Positions 41,261-49,560 of a DNA stretch of 51,332 nucleotides are shown here, piece by piece. Under the pieces are notes generated by a model, which saw only the letters and a list, made by a program, of their open reading frames with translations, was not told the DNA's origin and ran no database searches. The stretch's first letter is position 1, and every line of letters starts with the position of its first letter. Source of the stretch: Desulfofundulus luciae (GTDB taxonomy: Bacteria; Bacillota; Desulfotomaculia; Desulfotomaculales; Desulfovirgulaceae); assembly GCF_030813795.1 (NCBI RefSeq), contig NZ_JAUSUX010000020.1:1-51332 (forward strand), written 5' to 3'. A program made the translations under genes and the position numbers.

Positions 41261-41299
41261 GGAGGTGAAGCCGGTTACCATCCAGGCAACCGGCGGGAG
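41261..41299 (+). promoter_or_regulatory. SD plus hairpin before the flavoprotein start
   Basis: GGAGGTG (41261-41267) is followed by a 7-bp stem (GCCGGTT 41270-41276 with AACCGGC 41288-41294) and then ATG at 41300. Linear spacing is 32 bases, far too long. If the hairpin forms, it shortens the effective spacing to about 7 bases, so the hairpin may decide translation. Confidence 0.5.
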
Positions 41300-41968
41300 A
41301 TGAAAATTGTAGCGCTTTGCGGCAGTCCCAGGAAAAACCACAGCCGGACCGGACAACTGCTTAAAGAAGTGCTGGCGGGTGCCCAATCGGTTGGAGCGGA
41401 TACCGAGTATATTGATCTTACAAATTTAAAATTAAACTACTGCCTCGGCTGCGATCGCTGCCATCACCTGGGGCAATGCATCCAGAAAGACGACTTCAAT
41501 TCTCTATTTGATAAGATCCTATCTGTCGATGGGCTGGTGCTGGGTAGCCCGGTTTACATTTACCATGTCACAGCTCAATTTAAGACCTGGGCTGACCGTT
41601 TGGGTAATGCCATTCACTGCCAGCGCCTGATGGGTAAATACGGAGCGGTGGTAAGTACTGCCGGGGGTTCCGGCCAGGGCGAAACGGCCGATTACCTGGA
41701 GTGGCTGTTGAAACGGCTGGGAGCGCAAAGCGTTGGACGGGTGGCTTGCGTCCTGGACGACGGGCTAATACCAGCGGATGCGGAACCGTTAAGGCAGGCG
41801 AGGGCCTTGGGAGTCACCCTGGCCCGGGCAATTGAGGAAAAGAAAGAATTTCCGGAGCAGCTCCAGGAACAGGAAAGGTTACGTAAATATTTCCGGGACG
41901 TAATCATTAAGCGGAGGGACAGGTGGGATTGGGAATACCGTTACTGGCAGGAAAAAGGCTGGCTGTAA
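41300..41968 (+). CDS. flavodoxin-fold NAD(P)H-dependent oxidoreductase
   Basis: The 222-residue protein starts MKIVALCGSPRKNHSRTGQLLKEVLAGA, the FMN-phosphate loop of NADPH-dependent FMN reductases, and has the Cys-rich segment YCLGCDRCHHLGQCIQKDD typical of iron-sulphur flavoprotein-like members. GSPVYIYHVTAQFKTWADR and TAGGSGQGETADYLEWLL complete the fold. It likely reduces or carries electrons to an unknown acceptor in an anaerobe. The start is set by MKIVALCGSPR. Confidence 0.9.
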   Translation: MKIVALCGSPRKNHSRTGQLLKEVLAGAQSVGADTEYIDLTNLKLNYCLGCDRCHHLGQCIQKDDFNSLFDKILSVDGLVLGSPVYIYHVTAQFKTWADRLGNAIHCQRLMGKYGAVVSTAGGSGQGETADYLEWLLKRLGAQSVGRVACVLDDGLIPADAEPLRQARALGVTLARAIEEKKEFPEQLQEQERLRKYFRDVIIKRRDRWDWEYRYWQEKGWL

Positions 41969-41997
41969 CATCTATACGTACTGATGAAGCAAATAAT

Positions 41998-42216
41998 TAA
42001 TACGCGGAAAAAGAAATTTGCGATTACCTGGCCGGAATCGGCCATCCCCTTTTGGCGGTATGGCGCCTCATCCTTTTACCCACCACCACGTGGATCATAC
42101 CGGCGACCTGGCCGGGCTCGTCGGCGGATGGAGGAATTCGTGCCGAATTATTCTTTGCGCGCATGTATGGTTACCATGGGGCTTTCCTGGTACATTGATC
42201 AGGGCAGGTTCCGGTG
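41998..42216 (+). pseudogene. decayed metallo-beta-lactamase-like fragment
   Basis: Pieces of a metal motif appear in three frames: EKEICDYLAGIGHPLL, then THHHVDHTGDLAGLVGGW, then AELFFARMYGYHGAFLVH. The HHHVDH pattern after an ILL-like strand is the MBL signature. The frame changes make it non-functional, and no start codon is clear. Confidence 0.45.
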
Positions 42217-42251
42217 ACTGGGATATATCAAGTGTTTGGAGGCGGAAAGAT

Positions 42252-43637
42252 GTGAAGGACCGAGATTATGCCGGTCGGTGGCACGTCCTGGCAGCGGTTT
42301 TGCTTGGGTCCATCATGGGTCCCATTGATGCCAGTATAGTGTACATTGCCATGCCGGCCATTGCCCGGGTTTTTGGCGTGGACCCGGCAACGGTGGGCTG
42401 GGTGTCCATGGCCTACCTGCTGGTGCTGGGCAGCTTTTTGCTTTCCTTTGGCCGGTTGGGAGACATGTTCGGTTTCAAACGGCTGTTCCTGATCGGGCTG
42501 TTGATCTTCGTCGTTACCTCCGCCCTCTGCGGCCTTGCTCCCGGTCTGGGGTGGCTGATCTTCTTGAGAGCTTTGCAGGCCACCGGGGCCGGTATGACCA
42601 TGGCCATGTCCCCCGCCATCATTACTGCTGCCTTCCCGCCCCAGGAACGGGGCAGGGCTCTGGGTATGAACGGAATGATCATGGCCCTCGGCCTGGCCGT
42701 GGGACCGAGTCTGGGCGGCCTGCTGGTGGATACCCTGGGCTGGCGGGCCATCTTTTATGTCAATGTGCCCATAGGTGTCGCTGCTTATCTGTGGTGCCGG
42801 CGCATTCTCCCCGATGTCCGCAGCGAAAAGCGCCAGTCATTTGACTGGCCGGGAGCGTTGCTGGCCTTTTGCGGTCTTGGTGCACTGCTTTTGTTTGCCA
42901 GCCAGGGCGAAGCTGCCGGCTGGTCCTGGCCCATCTTGTTGCTCGGCGTTGTCGCCTTAGTTCTGCTCGGCGAGTTCATCGTGGTGGAAAAGCGTTCCGA
43001 CGAGCCCATGCTGGATTTGAAGCTGTTTCAGAGCAGGGTCTTTTCTGCCGGTAACGGGGCCGCTCTTTTGAATTTCATGACCCAGTATGTCATCGTATTT
43101 TTGACGCCCTTTTTCCTGCAGCAGGTAGTGGGTTATTCCGCCGGCCGGGCGGGGACGATCATGACCGCCTTTCCCCTGACGGTGCTGGTGGTCGCCCCTT
43201 TAGCCGGCGCGTTATCGGATAAAATAGGCCAGCGGGGGCTGGCCTTTACAGGATCGTTAATCTGTACCGTCGCCGCCCTGGCCATGGCCGGGTTAAATCA
43301 GCAGTCCGGTCCTGGGGACGTCGCCTGGCGACTGAGTATGTTCGGCCTGGGTACGGGATTGTTCCAGTCTCCCAACAACAGTGCCGTGATGGGGGCGGTG
43401 CCAAAATTCCGCCTGGGTATCGCTGGAGGGGTGCTGGCCACTACCCGCAATGTGGGCATGGTGCTGGGTATCGCCCTGGGTGGCGCGATACTGACCACCC
43501 GGCAGGCCGCTTACCTGGATCTGGGCCGGTCTGATGCCTTTCTGGCCGGTCTACAGGAAGCCTACCTGACGGCAATGTTTCTTTCCCTGATCGGTACTCT
43601 GGTATGTCTTTGGGTCGGACCGCCCAGGTCTGAGTGA
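42252..43637 (+). CDS. MFS transporter, DHA2/EmrB-QacA type
   Basis: GTG 42252 is chosen because GGAGG lies 8 bases upstream; longer frames extend into the decayed MBL region. The 461-residue protein has about 14 hydrophobic helices, with GPIDASIVYIAMPAIARVFGVD near the N-terminus (motif D1-like), GRLGDMFGFKRLFLIGL (motif A), LRALQATGAGMTMAMSPAII, GRALGMNGMIMALGLAVGPSLGGLL (motif C) and LAGALSDKIGQRGL. Drug:proton antiport of the EmrB/QacA family is the usual role. The gene stands alone. Confidence 0.9.
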   Translation: MKDRDYAGRWHVLAAVLLGSIMGPIDASIVYIAMPAIARVFGVDPATVGWVSMAYLLVLGSFLLSFGRLGDMFGFKRLFLIGLLIFVVTSALCGLAPGLGWLIFLRALQATGAGMTMAMSPAIITAAFPPQERGRALGMNGMIMALGLAVGPSLGGLLVDTLGWRAIFYVNVPIGVAAYLWCRRILPDVRSEKRQSFDWPGALLAFCGLGALLLFASQGEAAGWSWPILLLGVVALVLLGEFIVVEKRSDEPMLDLKLFQSRVFSAGNGAALLNFMTQYVIVFLTPFFLQQVVGYSAGRAGTIMTAFPLTVLVVAPLAGALSDKIGQRGLAFTGSLICTVAALAMAGLNQQSGPGDVAWRLSMFGLGTGLFQSPNNSAVMGAVPKFRLGIAGGVLATTRNVGMVLGIALGGAILTTRQAAYLDLGRSDAFLAGLQEAYLTAMFLSLIGTLVCLWVGPPRSE

Positions 43638-43773
43638 GCCCTGGTTTTAAAACCGGGAGAAAGGATTCTCCCCGGGCGTGACCGTGAAAAGTCCGGCTTC
43701 CCCAGCAGCGGCCACATCACGGGTCGGGGATAGAGGGGATGATAAAGGCGGCGAGACTGGAGGGACAGGGGCT

Positions 43774-44547
43774 GTGCTGCTCATCGTCAACGCCGATGAC
43801 TTCGGTTACACGGTGGGAGTAAACCGGGGGATTATTAAAGCCATGGAATGCGGGGTGGTCACCAGCACCAGCCTGATGGCCAACCAGCCGGGGACCGGGG
43901 ATGCCCTGGCTGTTTTACGCCGGGGTAGTCTGAAGGCTGCCGGGGTACACCTTTGCTTGACGGCGGGCAGGCCCCTGTGCGACCCGGCAGCCGTCCCTTC
44001 ACTGGTAGATGGCCGGGGGTGGTTTAAAAAAAGGGACGCCCTTCTCTCGGGGCTCTTAAACGTGGAGGAAGTGAAGCTGGAATTCCTGGCCCAGGTGGAA
44101 AAGGTCAGGGCGGCAGGGGTATGGGTAAGCCACCTGGATACACACCATCATGTCCACACACATCCCGTAATATTGGAAGCCCTGCTGGACGTGGCCCGGC
44201 GCTACGGGCTGCCCGTGCGGAGCCTGGACTCTTCCATGCGCCAGGGGCTTAGCCGGCAGGGTGTGCCCACTCCCGATTACTTTTGCGGCCAATGGTTTGG
44301 TGAGCAGGTTTCCGGAGAATCGTTTCGCCGGTTTGTTGCTGCCGGGCTGCAGAGCGGTGCCAGGGTGATGGAGTTGATGACCCATCCCGGTCTGGCGGAC
44401 GAAGAACTGAGGCAACGGAGCAGCTACACCTGGCAGCGGGAAAGGGAACTGGCCATTCTCTGTGACCCTGCCACCAAGGAATGGCTGTTTGATCAAGGAG
44501 TCAAACTGGGGAGTTACCTGGATCTGGCAGGTTCCCCCCCTGGTTAG
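43774..44547 (+). CDS. YdjC/ChbG-like deacetylase
   Basis: The 257-residue protein has [18 protein letters not shown] (the ADDFG metal motif of YdjC/ChbG/HpnK), [16 protein letters not shown] and [13 protein letters not shown]. Family members deacetylate N-acetylated sugars, such as chito-oligosaccharides, or hopanoid precursors. GTG 43774 is chosen because GGAGGG lies 9 bases upstream; an in-frame GTG 43678 would add a low-complexity 32-residue leader. The specific sugar is unknown. Confidence 0.88.
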   Translation: MLLIVNADDFGYTVGVNRGIIKAMECGVVTSTSLMANQPGTGDALAVLRRGSLKAAGVHLCLTAGRPLCDPAAVPSLVDGRGWFKKRDALLSGLLNVEEVKLEFLAQVEKVRAAGVWVSHLDTHHHVHTHPVILEALLDVARRYGLPVRSLDSSMRQGLSRQGVPTPDYFCGQWFGEQVSGESFRRFVAAGLQSGARVMELMTHPGLADEELRQRSSYTWQRERELAILCDPATKEWLFDQGVKLGSYLDLAGSPPG

Positions 44548-44867
44548 AGTTTGCCGGCTACTTCATGAAGGTGGGAGCTGATTTGCTGTAGTTTCTCCAC
44601 CATTTCAGCTATCTTTTCCATTGTCCTCGCCTGCTCCCGGGTTATGGCGCTGTTTTTTTCAATGCCGGCGGTAACCCTTTCAATGGAATGCTTGAACTGG
44701 TTTAGAGTCTTCTCTATTTCCCTGGCGGAGCGGCTGCTTTCCTCGGCGAGCTTGCGTACTTCCTGGGCCACCACGGCAAATCCACGGCCCATCTGGCCGG
44801 CGCGGGCCGCTTCAATGGCGGCGTTCAATCCCAGGAGCTTGGTTTGAGCTTGCTCTTTGAAAATCAA
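44544..44867 (-). pseudogene. truncated methyl-accepting chemotaxis protein fragment
   Basis: The 107-residue frame has the chemoreceptor signalling core [41 protein letters not shown]. The sensory, membrane and HAMP parts are missing and no ribosome site precedes the TTG. The remaining C-terminus ends with LHEVAGKL, overlapping the stop of the convergent deacetylase. It is probably a gene cut by a mobile element, since an inverted-repeat element follows directly. Confidence 0.75.
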
Positions 44868-44904
44868 ATAATGATATGGTCATGATGATGATTTCATCGC
44901 CGCC

Positions 44905-45085
44905 GAGCCTGTGGATATGTGGGCAACGCGAAGCGTTGTCCAAGCGAGTGTGGACCCTGTGGACAGGCGAGAATTAGGTCAAGGGACCGCCTGTAAACGA
45001 AGTTTTTCGGTTTAACAGCTCCTGGCGGGGAGAAAATCTCCTCCGCCTGTCCACAAGTCCACACGAGCGGCATATCCACAGGCTC
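44905..45085. repeat. 181-bp inverted-repeat element (MITE-like)
   Basis: GAGCCTGTGGATATG (44905-44919) is the perfect complement of CATATCCACAGGCTC (45071-45085). A second pair (GTGTGGAC...TGTGGACAGGCG near 44948-44969 with its complement near 45044-45067) extends the palindrome, with an internal hairpin GGCAACGC/GCGTTGTC on the left arm. No coding frame is inside. It could be a non-autonomous element or an ancient IS end. Confidence 0.6.
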
Positions 45086-45169
45086 ACACGCAGGATTTTG
45101 GGGTTCTCCAGGAGAATCTTTGCCGCGAGGCTGGTTTTGGGGAAACGCTACCACTCCCTGCATAATAGT

Positions 45170-45378
45170 GCTTAGAAAGATTGCGTCCCCACTGCTGACC
45201 TGTAGTGCTAACCCCTACTCTGCACACCTACCTTTTGGCCCGGTAGCAGCAGCCGGCTTGTGCATCGCCAAAAGCCAGGACAGTGCTAATGCCGCAAGGC
45301 TGCAAAATGAGGTCAGAGCTGCTGGGGAACCCCAAAGTCTTGTTAACCTCCCAGGTCATTGGGAAGGAGGTGATTTTG
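45170..45378 (+). other. left non-coding end of a second IS110-family element
   Basis: The 200 bp before the truncated IS110 transposase have hairpin-forming segments (for example GGGGAACCCC near 45321-45332) and no coding frame. In IS110 elements the region upstream of the gene is the left end and encodes the bridge RNA in IS621. Its boundaries cannot be placed without a second copy. Confidence 0.35.
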
Positions 45379-45687
45379 ATGTTATACGTCGGAATCGACG
45401 TCGGCTTGAAGGAAAACAAGGCGAGATTCATTGACGACAGCGGCAACGACTGCTGGAACCGCCTTGCTTTCCCCAATGATGCCGACGGCGCCGTAGCCCT
45501 GGTCCGGGAGACCTGCCGGGCTTTAGCCAGGCATGGTTTTCAGGCGGTCGCCTTCGGGATGGAAGCCACCTCTTTTTATGCCTGGCACCTGGCTTTGTAC
45601 CTGACCGGAGCGGCAGAGTTAGCACCCTTTGGGCCGCGCGATAACCGGGCCTACACTAAACCGGAAAGGACAGTGGTTAATCAGTAA
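45379..45687 (+). pseudogene. truncated IS110-family transposase (N-terminal domain)
   Basis: ATG 45379 follows AAGGAGGTG. The frame reads MLYVGIDVGLKENKARFIDDSGND and FGMEATSFYAWHLALYL, the DEDD domain start of IS110 transposases, but it ends after 102 residues where the normal protein continues for 300 more. It differs clearly from the IS110 copy at 582-1893. Confidence 0.8.
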
Positions 45688-46049
45688 TCTCAGCTAATGC
45701 TAATGTTAGTGATTACTATTACCTGGAAGAAATTATTTTTCCAGGGTGATTTATTTTTCTTTTCTCAAGTTCTTTTGCACGCTTTTAAAAAACTCCCATT
45801 AACATATTCACCCCACTCTTTATAAAAATACTTGAGTTTGCACTTGGGCGGCAGAATACCGCTTTCCCTCTAATGTTGCCTTTATGATGATCTGGCCAAT
45901 CCAGAAAAATAATTCGGCAAAAATTAAACTTTCCTTGCCGGGGTCCGAAAAAAATTCGAGTAACTTGAAATAATAAAGGCGGCCGGTAGTCCCGCAACAA
46001 GGAAAACAAGGGATACCGCCGCCCGGTTGGGCAATACGAGACCTGCTCA

Positions 46050-46102
46050 TATCACATCTTTTAAGTGTCCCGGGAGTTTGATGCAGAAAAAGACGGCATC
46101 AG
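46050..46102 (+). pseudogene. 53-bp relic of the AAA_28-like gene
   Basis: 47 of 53 bases match 35961-36013. In frame it reads YHIF-stop-VSREFDAEKDGIR, corresponding to YDIFYVPREFDVEKDGIR. The internal stop and lack of surrounding similarity show a decayed second copy of the gene. Confidence 0.75.
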
Positions 46103-46127
46103 AAAATTTCCCGTCTTAAGTTTCGCG

Positions 46128-46141
46128 GACACAAGTGTGTC
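46128..46141. promoter_or_regulatory. perfect palindrome before the 129-residue gene
   Basis: GACACA (46128-46133) and TGTGTC (46136-46141) flank AG. It sits about 50 bp before the start codon, so it may be an operator or a short hairpin. No partner protein is known. Confidence 0.35.
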
Positions 46142-46191
46142 ATCTCCTCCTGCTATCCTGAGAGAAAAACAAGCAGGGAGGAGGGATTACG

Positions 46192-46581
46192 ATGGCCGTA
46201 TGCGACCCGTTCCTTGGTGATTACCTGGAAGACGGGGAAATCATCGAAAAGGTCGATCTCACCAGTGAAATCGTGGGCGTTTTTGTGAAGGCAGGGGAGA
46301 AAGAATTCCCCATGGTAAACTACCCTTACCGGCTGCTCTGCTACCGGAAAGATGACGGTGAGCTTTTATTCACCGTGAATTTAGAGACGTCTGTTTTCGG
46401 TACTTGCTGTTTGGGAGCTCATTCAAAAGACTGCCACCATAATTTCGGGCCGGCAGACAAAGATATGGGTTATGAAGACTTCAAAGAGAAGGCAATAGAT
46501 ATAGCCATGAAGTTAATAAAAGACGGCGCGTTCTGGGAAAACATCAGCCTCGAAGACCTAAAACCGTACCTGCTGGAATGA
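46192..46581 (+). CDS. unknown protein, 129 residues
   Basis: ATG 46192 follows GGGAGGAGGG by 7 bases, a strong ribosome site. The protein is acidic, with a Cys/His-rich middle (TCCLGAHSKDCHHNFGPADKD) that could bind a metal and a C-terminal helix (EDFKEKAIDIAMKLIKDGAFW). I do not recognise the family. It precedes the AT-rich gene pair in the same direction. Confidence 0.65.
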   Translation: MAVCDPFLGDYLEDGEIIEKVDLTSEIVGVFVKAGEKEFPMVNYPYRLLCYRKDDGELLFTVNLETSVFGTCCLGAHSKDCHHNFGPADKDMGYEDFKEKAIDIAMKLIKDGAFWENISLEDLKPYLLE

Positions 46582-46742
46582 ACCTAAAACCGCAAGCAAT
46601 GAACTATATCTCACTCTGTAGCCGGCAAGATCGTATTTGGCAAGACCTTGTTCGCCGCACCGCCTTCGGTTTTGGGTTGGAAGAAAAAACAAGCATCCGG
46701 AAGGAAAATAAACCAGATAGCGAGATGAGGGGGAATACGAAG

Positions 46743-47177
46743 ATGAGTGAATTTCGTCGGATTGTTGAAAAATTAGCAATATTAATTGATGAACTAAAGA
46801 ATAATAATCAGGGAATACGTTCAGATGATATACCTCGAATAGTTCAAGAAGCTGTTGGTCATGGCTCTGGCGAAATAAATTGCTATCCGGGAATTCCAAG
46901 TTCTCGATGCTATGATATAGCACTGTTCATTTCGCTGAATTCGCCATCATATGCAAAAGGTAAAGGGCACCTAAACTGCAGGCAGGCCATAGAGAAACTT
47001 GTACAGCACATGCAAGGAAATTGTCATAGGCGAACGAGAATTGCCTTACTAATCACAGACAACTGGGATCCTGCAGCTTTTTATGATTGGGAAGCAAATA
47101 TACGCAATATCAGAGCTGAGGCTCATGTCGAAGCATATCTACTGGCTGGGAGAAATGTCTCAGAAATAAATCTTTGA
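46743..47177 (+). CDS. unknown AT-rich protein, first gene of a pair
   Basis: The 144-residue protein starts at ATG 46743 with GAGGGGG about 9 bases upstream. It is predicted alpha/beta: an N-terminal helix (FRRIVEKLAILIDELKNNNQG), then SSRCYDIALFISLNSPS and RTRIALLITDNWDPAAFYDWEANIRNI. No family is recognised. Its low GC content compared with the core, and the identical context of the next gene, suggest recent acquisition of a two-gene cassette. Confidence 0.6.
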   Translation: MSEFRRIVEKLAILIDELKNNNQGIRSDDIPRIVQEAVGHGSGEINCYPGIPSSRCYDIALFISLNSPSYAKGKGHLNCRQAIEKLVQHMQGNCHRRTRIALLITDNWDPAAFYDWEANIRNIRAEAHVEAYLLAGRNVSEINL

Positions 47178-47228
47178 TTCTCTGGATAACACTGGAAGCC
47201 AAGTCCATATTGGGAGGGGAAGTTACCC

Positions 47229-48041
47229 ATGTCGACGCTAATAGATGATTTGTTAAAAACAGGTGTATTGAAAGCCATCAACAAATTTAGGGAAGCGCCA
47301 AAAATATTTTTTACCGAAGCTGACTTACGCTCTTATTTATACTATTGTCTATATACCAGGAAAATGGAGAGGCAGGTTAATGGTATAGCTGTCAACTGCC
47401 TACACCAGGAATACCCAACTAATTTTCGTTATATCGAAGATGAACTTAAAGACTTTAACCAGCCACCTCAATACTACTCATTAGAGTCAAAAAAAGGGGA
47501 TAGAGGAAATTATGACCTGGTCTTGTTAAACCCTGATTTTGTAGATCTCTGCCTGAGTGGAATTGCTGCTGCAGACAGCCTTGAAGATAAGTATAAATAT
47601 CTGAATCATATTGTCAATAAGGACTACATACTCGCCCTGGAACGAGAAAAACGGCAAGGCATATTCAAGAATCACGATATTACCACTGAACTTTTATATG
47701 CTTTGGAGTACAAATATGTTATCAGATTGAACAAGGGTTTTATTGATGAGATAAAGAAAGACATTAGAAAGTTGCAACTTGCCTATCAACACAGTAAAGG
47801 AAATTTGCGTTGTATATCCCTGGTTTTTTGCAACATTTATCCCCACGGGAGAGATAATCAGCGACAAAAGGACTACCTCGGGGAAATAAAAGACATAATA
47901 AGGAAAGCGCCTGAGGAAATATTAACGATTTTTATTCACTCATATTACCTGTTAGATAACGGCGAACTAAAAAAAGAAACCCCTAAGCCATGCACAAACA
48001 ACTGCCGGCACTCATGGGCCAGAGAATTTAAGTTTAGCTAA
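47229..48041 (+). CDS. PD-(D/E)XK-like protein, second gene of the pair
   Basis: The 270-residue protein has a possible nuclease pattern: E30 in FFTEADLRSYLYYCLY, D96 in RGNYDLVLLNPDF and E160-Y-K162 in LYALEYKYVIR, followed by a helix (IKKDIRKLQLAYQ) and a strand (CISLVFCNIYP). This order and spacing matches the E-D-ExK fold of many restriction and defence nucleases. Four cysteines occur, including CTNNC near the C-terminus. ATG 47229 has GGGAGGGG upstream. It begins 51 bp after the first gene. The nuclease reading is inference from the motif spacing alone. Confidence 0.6.
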   Translation: MSTLIDDLLKTGVLKAINKFREAPKIFFTEADLRSYLYYCLYTRKMERQVNGIAVNCLHQEYPTNFRYIEDELKDFNQPPQYYSLESKKGDRGNYDLVLLNPDFVDLCLSGIAAADSLEDKYKYLNHIVNKDYILALEREKRQGIFKNHDITTELLYALEYKYVIRLNKGFIDEIKKDIRKLQLAYQHSKGNLRCISLVFCNIYPHGRDNQRQKDYLGEIKDIIRKAPEEILTIFIHSYYLLDNGELKKETPKPCTNNCRHSWAREFKFS

Positions 48042-48243
48042 AGCACCTACCCAGCGACTTCATGGCGAACGAGAAATTACCGTGGCAGGTACGTTGCAAC
48101 CTGCTGGCTGGACAAAAGTTTTCACGGCGCTCACAGACGGGCAGGTAGCTGGACCGGTGTACCGGTTGCCTGATAGGTTCCTGCTCGCCCATATCTTACG
48201 AAAGCGGCTTCTCATCAAGTGGGTGGTTGCTCGAAGTAACTAT
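48042..48243. other. intergenic between convergent genes
   Basis: No clear terminator is seen in these 202 bp; GCACCTACCCAGCGAC and the following sequence form only short pairings. The GC content is higher than in the pair gene, as if at an insertion boundary. Confidence 0.4.
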
Positions 48244-49257
48244 CTAGATTTTGAACAGAAGCAATCTAGCAACATCTAATCCTCCTATAAGGGTAACACC
48301 GTTTTCCTCGGCTTTGCGTATGCATTCCTCAGTAAAATTGTCTGCGCTTGAGATCAAGATCTTCAAAGCATCTGGCTCTTTGGCAATTTTTGATAACTGA
48401 TCTATACCGTTAACATCCCCATTATCAACGCCTTTTTTGTTCTTGACCTGAACATACACAGTTAGGCTCTTAGAGGCAACCTCTGACAGAATTGGAGGTT
48501 TGAGGCTAAAAACAAAGTCTGCGTCTCCACCGGAACCGTCGAAAAAGTGGGAACGGGCTAATTCGTATCCGCTGGCCTCAAATATTCCTTTGACGAGGTT
48601 CTCAAAGGTACCGGGTGGGTAATTCTGTACACTATGTAGCACTTTTCTCAAAAGTTCTTCCATTGATTCTCTAAAGATTCGGTCGATGTCTTTGGAACCT
48701 ATTGTCTTGTCTTCAGTTTCCAGCAGCCTTTCAATAGCTTCTTTCATCTTTTCGTCCCATACGTTGTTTACGGCTTTCTGATATCCGCGCAGCTTGCCAG
48801 CAACAATCAGAGTTTCTTCATTGGCGTAGTGAGGAAAAACCCGCAAGCTGTTCGGATCGACCATAAGTTTGTGCCGGAAATCGGCATCATCTGGCTTTAA
48901 GTTAAAGTCAAAAGAGTACCCATCGGTAACGCGGGCTATCACAAAATGCCCCCAGGTTGGCACTTTAGGCACCACTACGATATCTCCCTCTTTCGCTTCC
49001 AGGAGGGGATAAAGTATCCAGTAACGGCTTTCGGCTTCTTGGTCTGTGACGGGGTCCTCCCAGATATTTTGGGCTGCCTGTTTGTATCGCTACTTCCAAA
49101 CATCCTTGTTTACAATTGTTCCGTCTTCTTCTTTTAACTGGGTGCCCGGAATACCCCACCCTTGCCGCAGGCGGCCTTGCTGCAGTTCGCTCCAGATAAA
49201 ATCTTTCTCCGAATCGGCGGTACGAAACACGAAATACCTCTTTTCAACAGTAGTCAT
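48244..49257 (-). pseudogene. Mrr-type restriction endonuclease with one in-frame amber codon
   Basis: From ATG 49257 the frame is continuous for 337 sense codons except one TAG at 49092-49090 (codon 56). Downstream the catalytic Mrr domain is intact: E in GTFENLVKGIFEASGYEL, D in GGDADFVFS and Q-V-K in LTVYVQVKNKKG, followed by DVNGIDQL. Mrr-like enzymes cut modified DNA. The N-terminal part (MTTVEKRYFVFRTADSEKDFIWSELQ then DIVVVPKVPTWGHFVIARV) resembles an EVE-like or Mrr N-terminal module. A start inside (GTG 48975) would keep the nuclease domain. Nonsense mutation is likeliest; pyrrolysine use is possible but not supported by context. Confidence 0.75.
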
Positions 49258-49377
49258 AACCGTACATCCCCCTTCACCGAAAATAAAAATGCGGATTTTA
49301 AGTAAAACTTTTTAAACATAACCGGTAATTCCTGCCAGCAGGTAACAGATTTCTCTCTAATTCTCCATAGTTGTTCA
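49258..49377. other. AT-rich gap between small ORF and Mrr gene
   Basis: About 120 bp with the GAAGGGGG ribosome site of the Mrr gene at the start and no other recognisable feature. Confidence 0.4.
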
Positions 49378-49560
49378 TTAGCACTCTTCCTCCCTGATTC
49401 CCGCTACGATTTCACCGGCCCAAGATGCCCCTACAAAACCGCCGGTGCAGGAGTCAATTCCGAAAGACAGCAGGTACTCTTTCCACAGTTTTACTTGCTC
49501 CCGGCTAAAACAGGTGTCTCCTCCCACCTCGACCTTTACGAGCCAGGCCACTACCTCCAC
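49378..49560 (-). CDS. small unknown protein near WYL operon
   Basis: The frame from GTG 49560 encodes 60 residues (VEVVAWLVKVEVGGDTCFSREQVK, SFGIDSCTGGFVGASW). The same frame is open upstream to about 49622 and reads FLRPDEQLHVEVV, so the true start may be earlier. A Cys pair and Gly-rich end suggest a small fold. No family is certain. Confidence 0.4.
   Translation of the reverse strand: MEVVAWLVKVEVGGDTCFSREQVKLWKEYLLSFGIDSCTGGFVGASWAGEIVAGIREEEC

Larger units (their letters stand above)
45688..46191. other. AT-rich rearranged intergenic stretch
   Basis: No convincing gene is present. The minus-strand frame 45820-46050 (GIPCFPCCGTTGRLYYFKLLEFF) has a CxxCC cluster but no start support. 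At 46050-46102 there is a 53-bp degenerate copy of part of the P-loop gene at 35961-36013. At 46128-46141 GACACA-AG-TGTGTC is a perfect palindrome. Confidence 0.5.

Noticed and set aside
44905-45085. DnaA-box-like motifs (TGTGGATA and TATCCACA) suggesting an origin
   Set aside because: They are the arms of one palindromic element. There is no dnaA, AT-rich unwinding region or cluster of consistent boxes.
45820-46050. Minus-strand 76-residue frame with a CxxCC cluster
   Set aside because: No ribosome site or homologous pattern; it lies in decayed sequence beside the P-loop gene relic.
49090-49092. Pyrrolysine at the Mrr amber codon
   Set aside because: No pyl genes or Pyl-protein context (methylamine methyltransferase) are in the window; kept only as an option to test.
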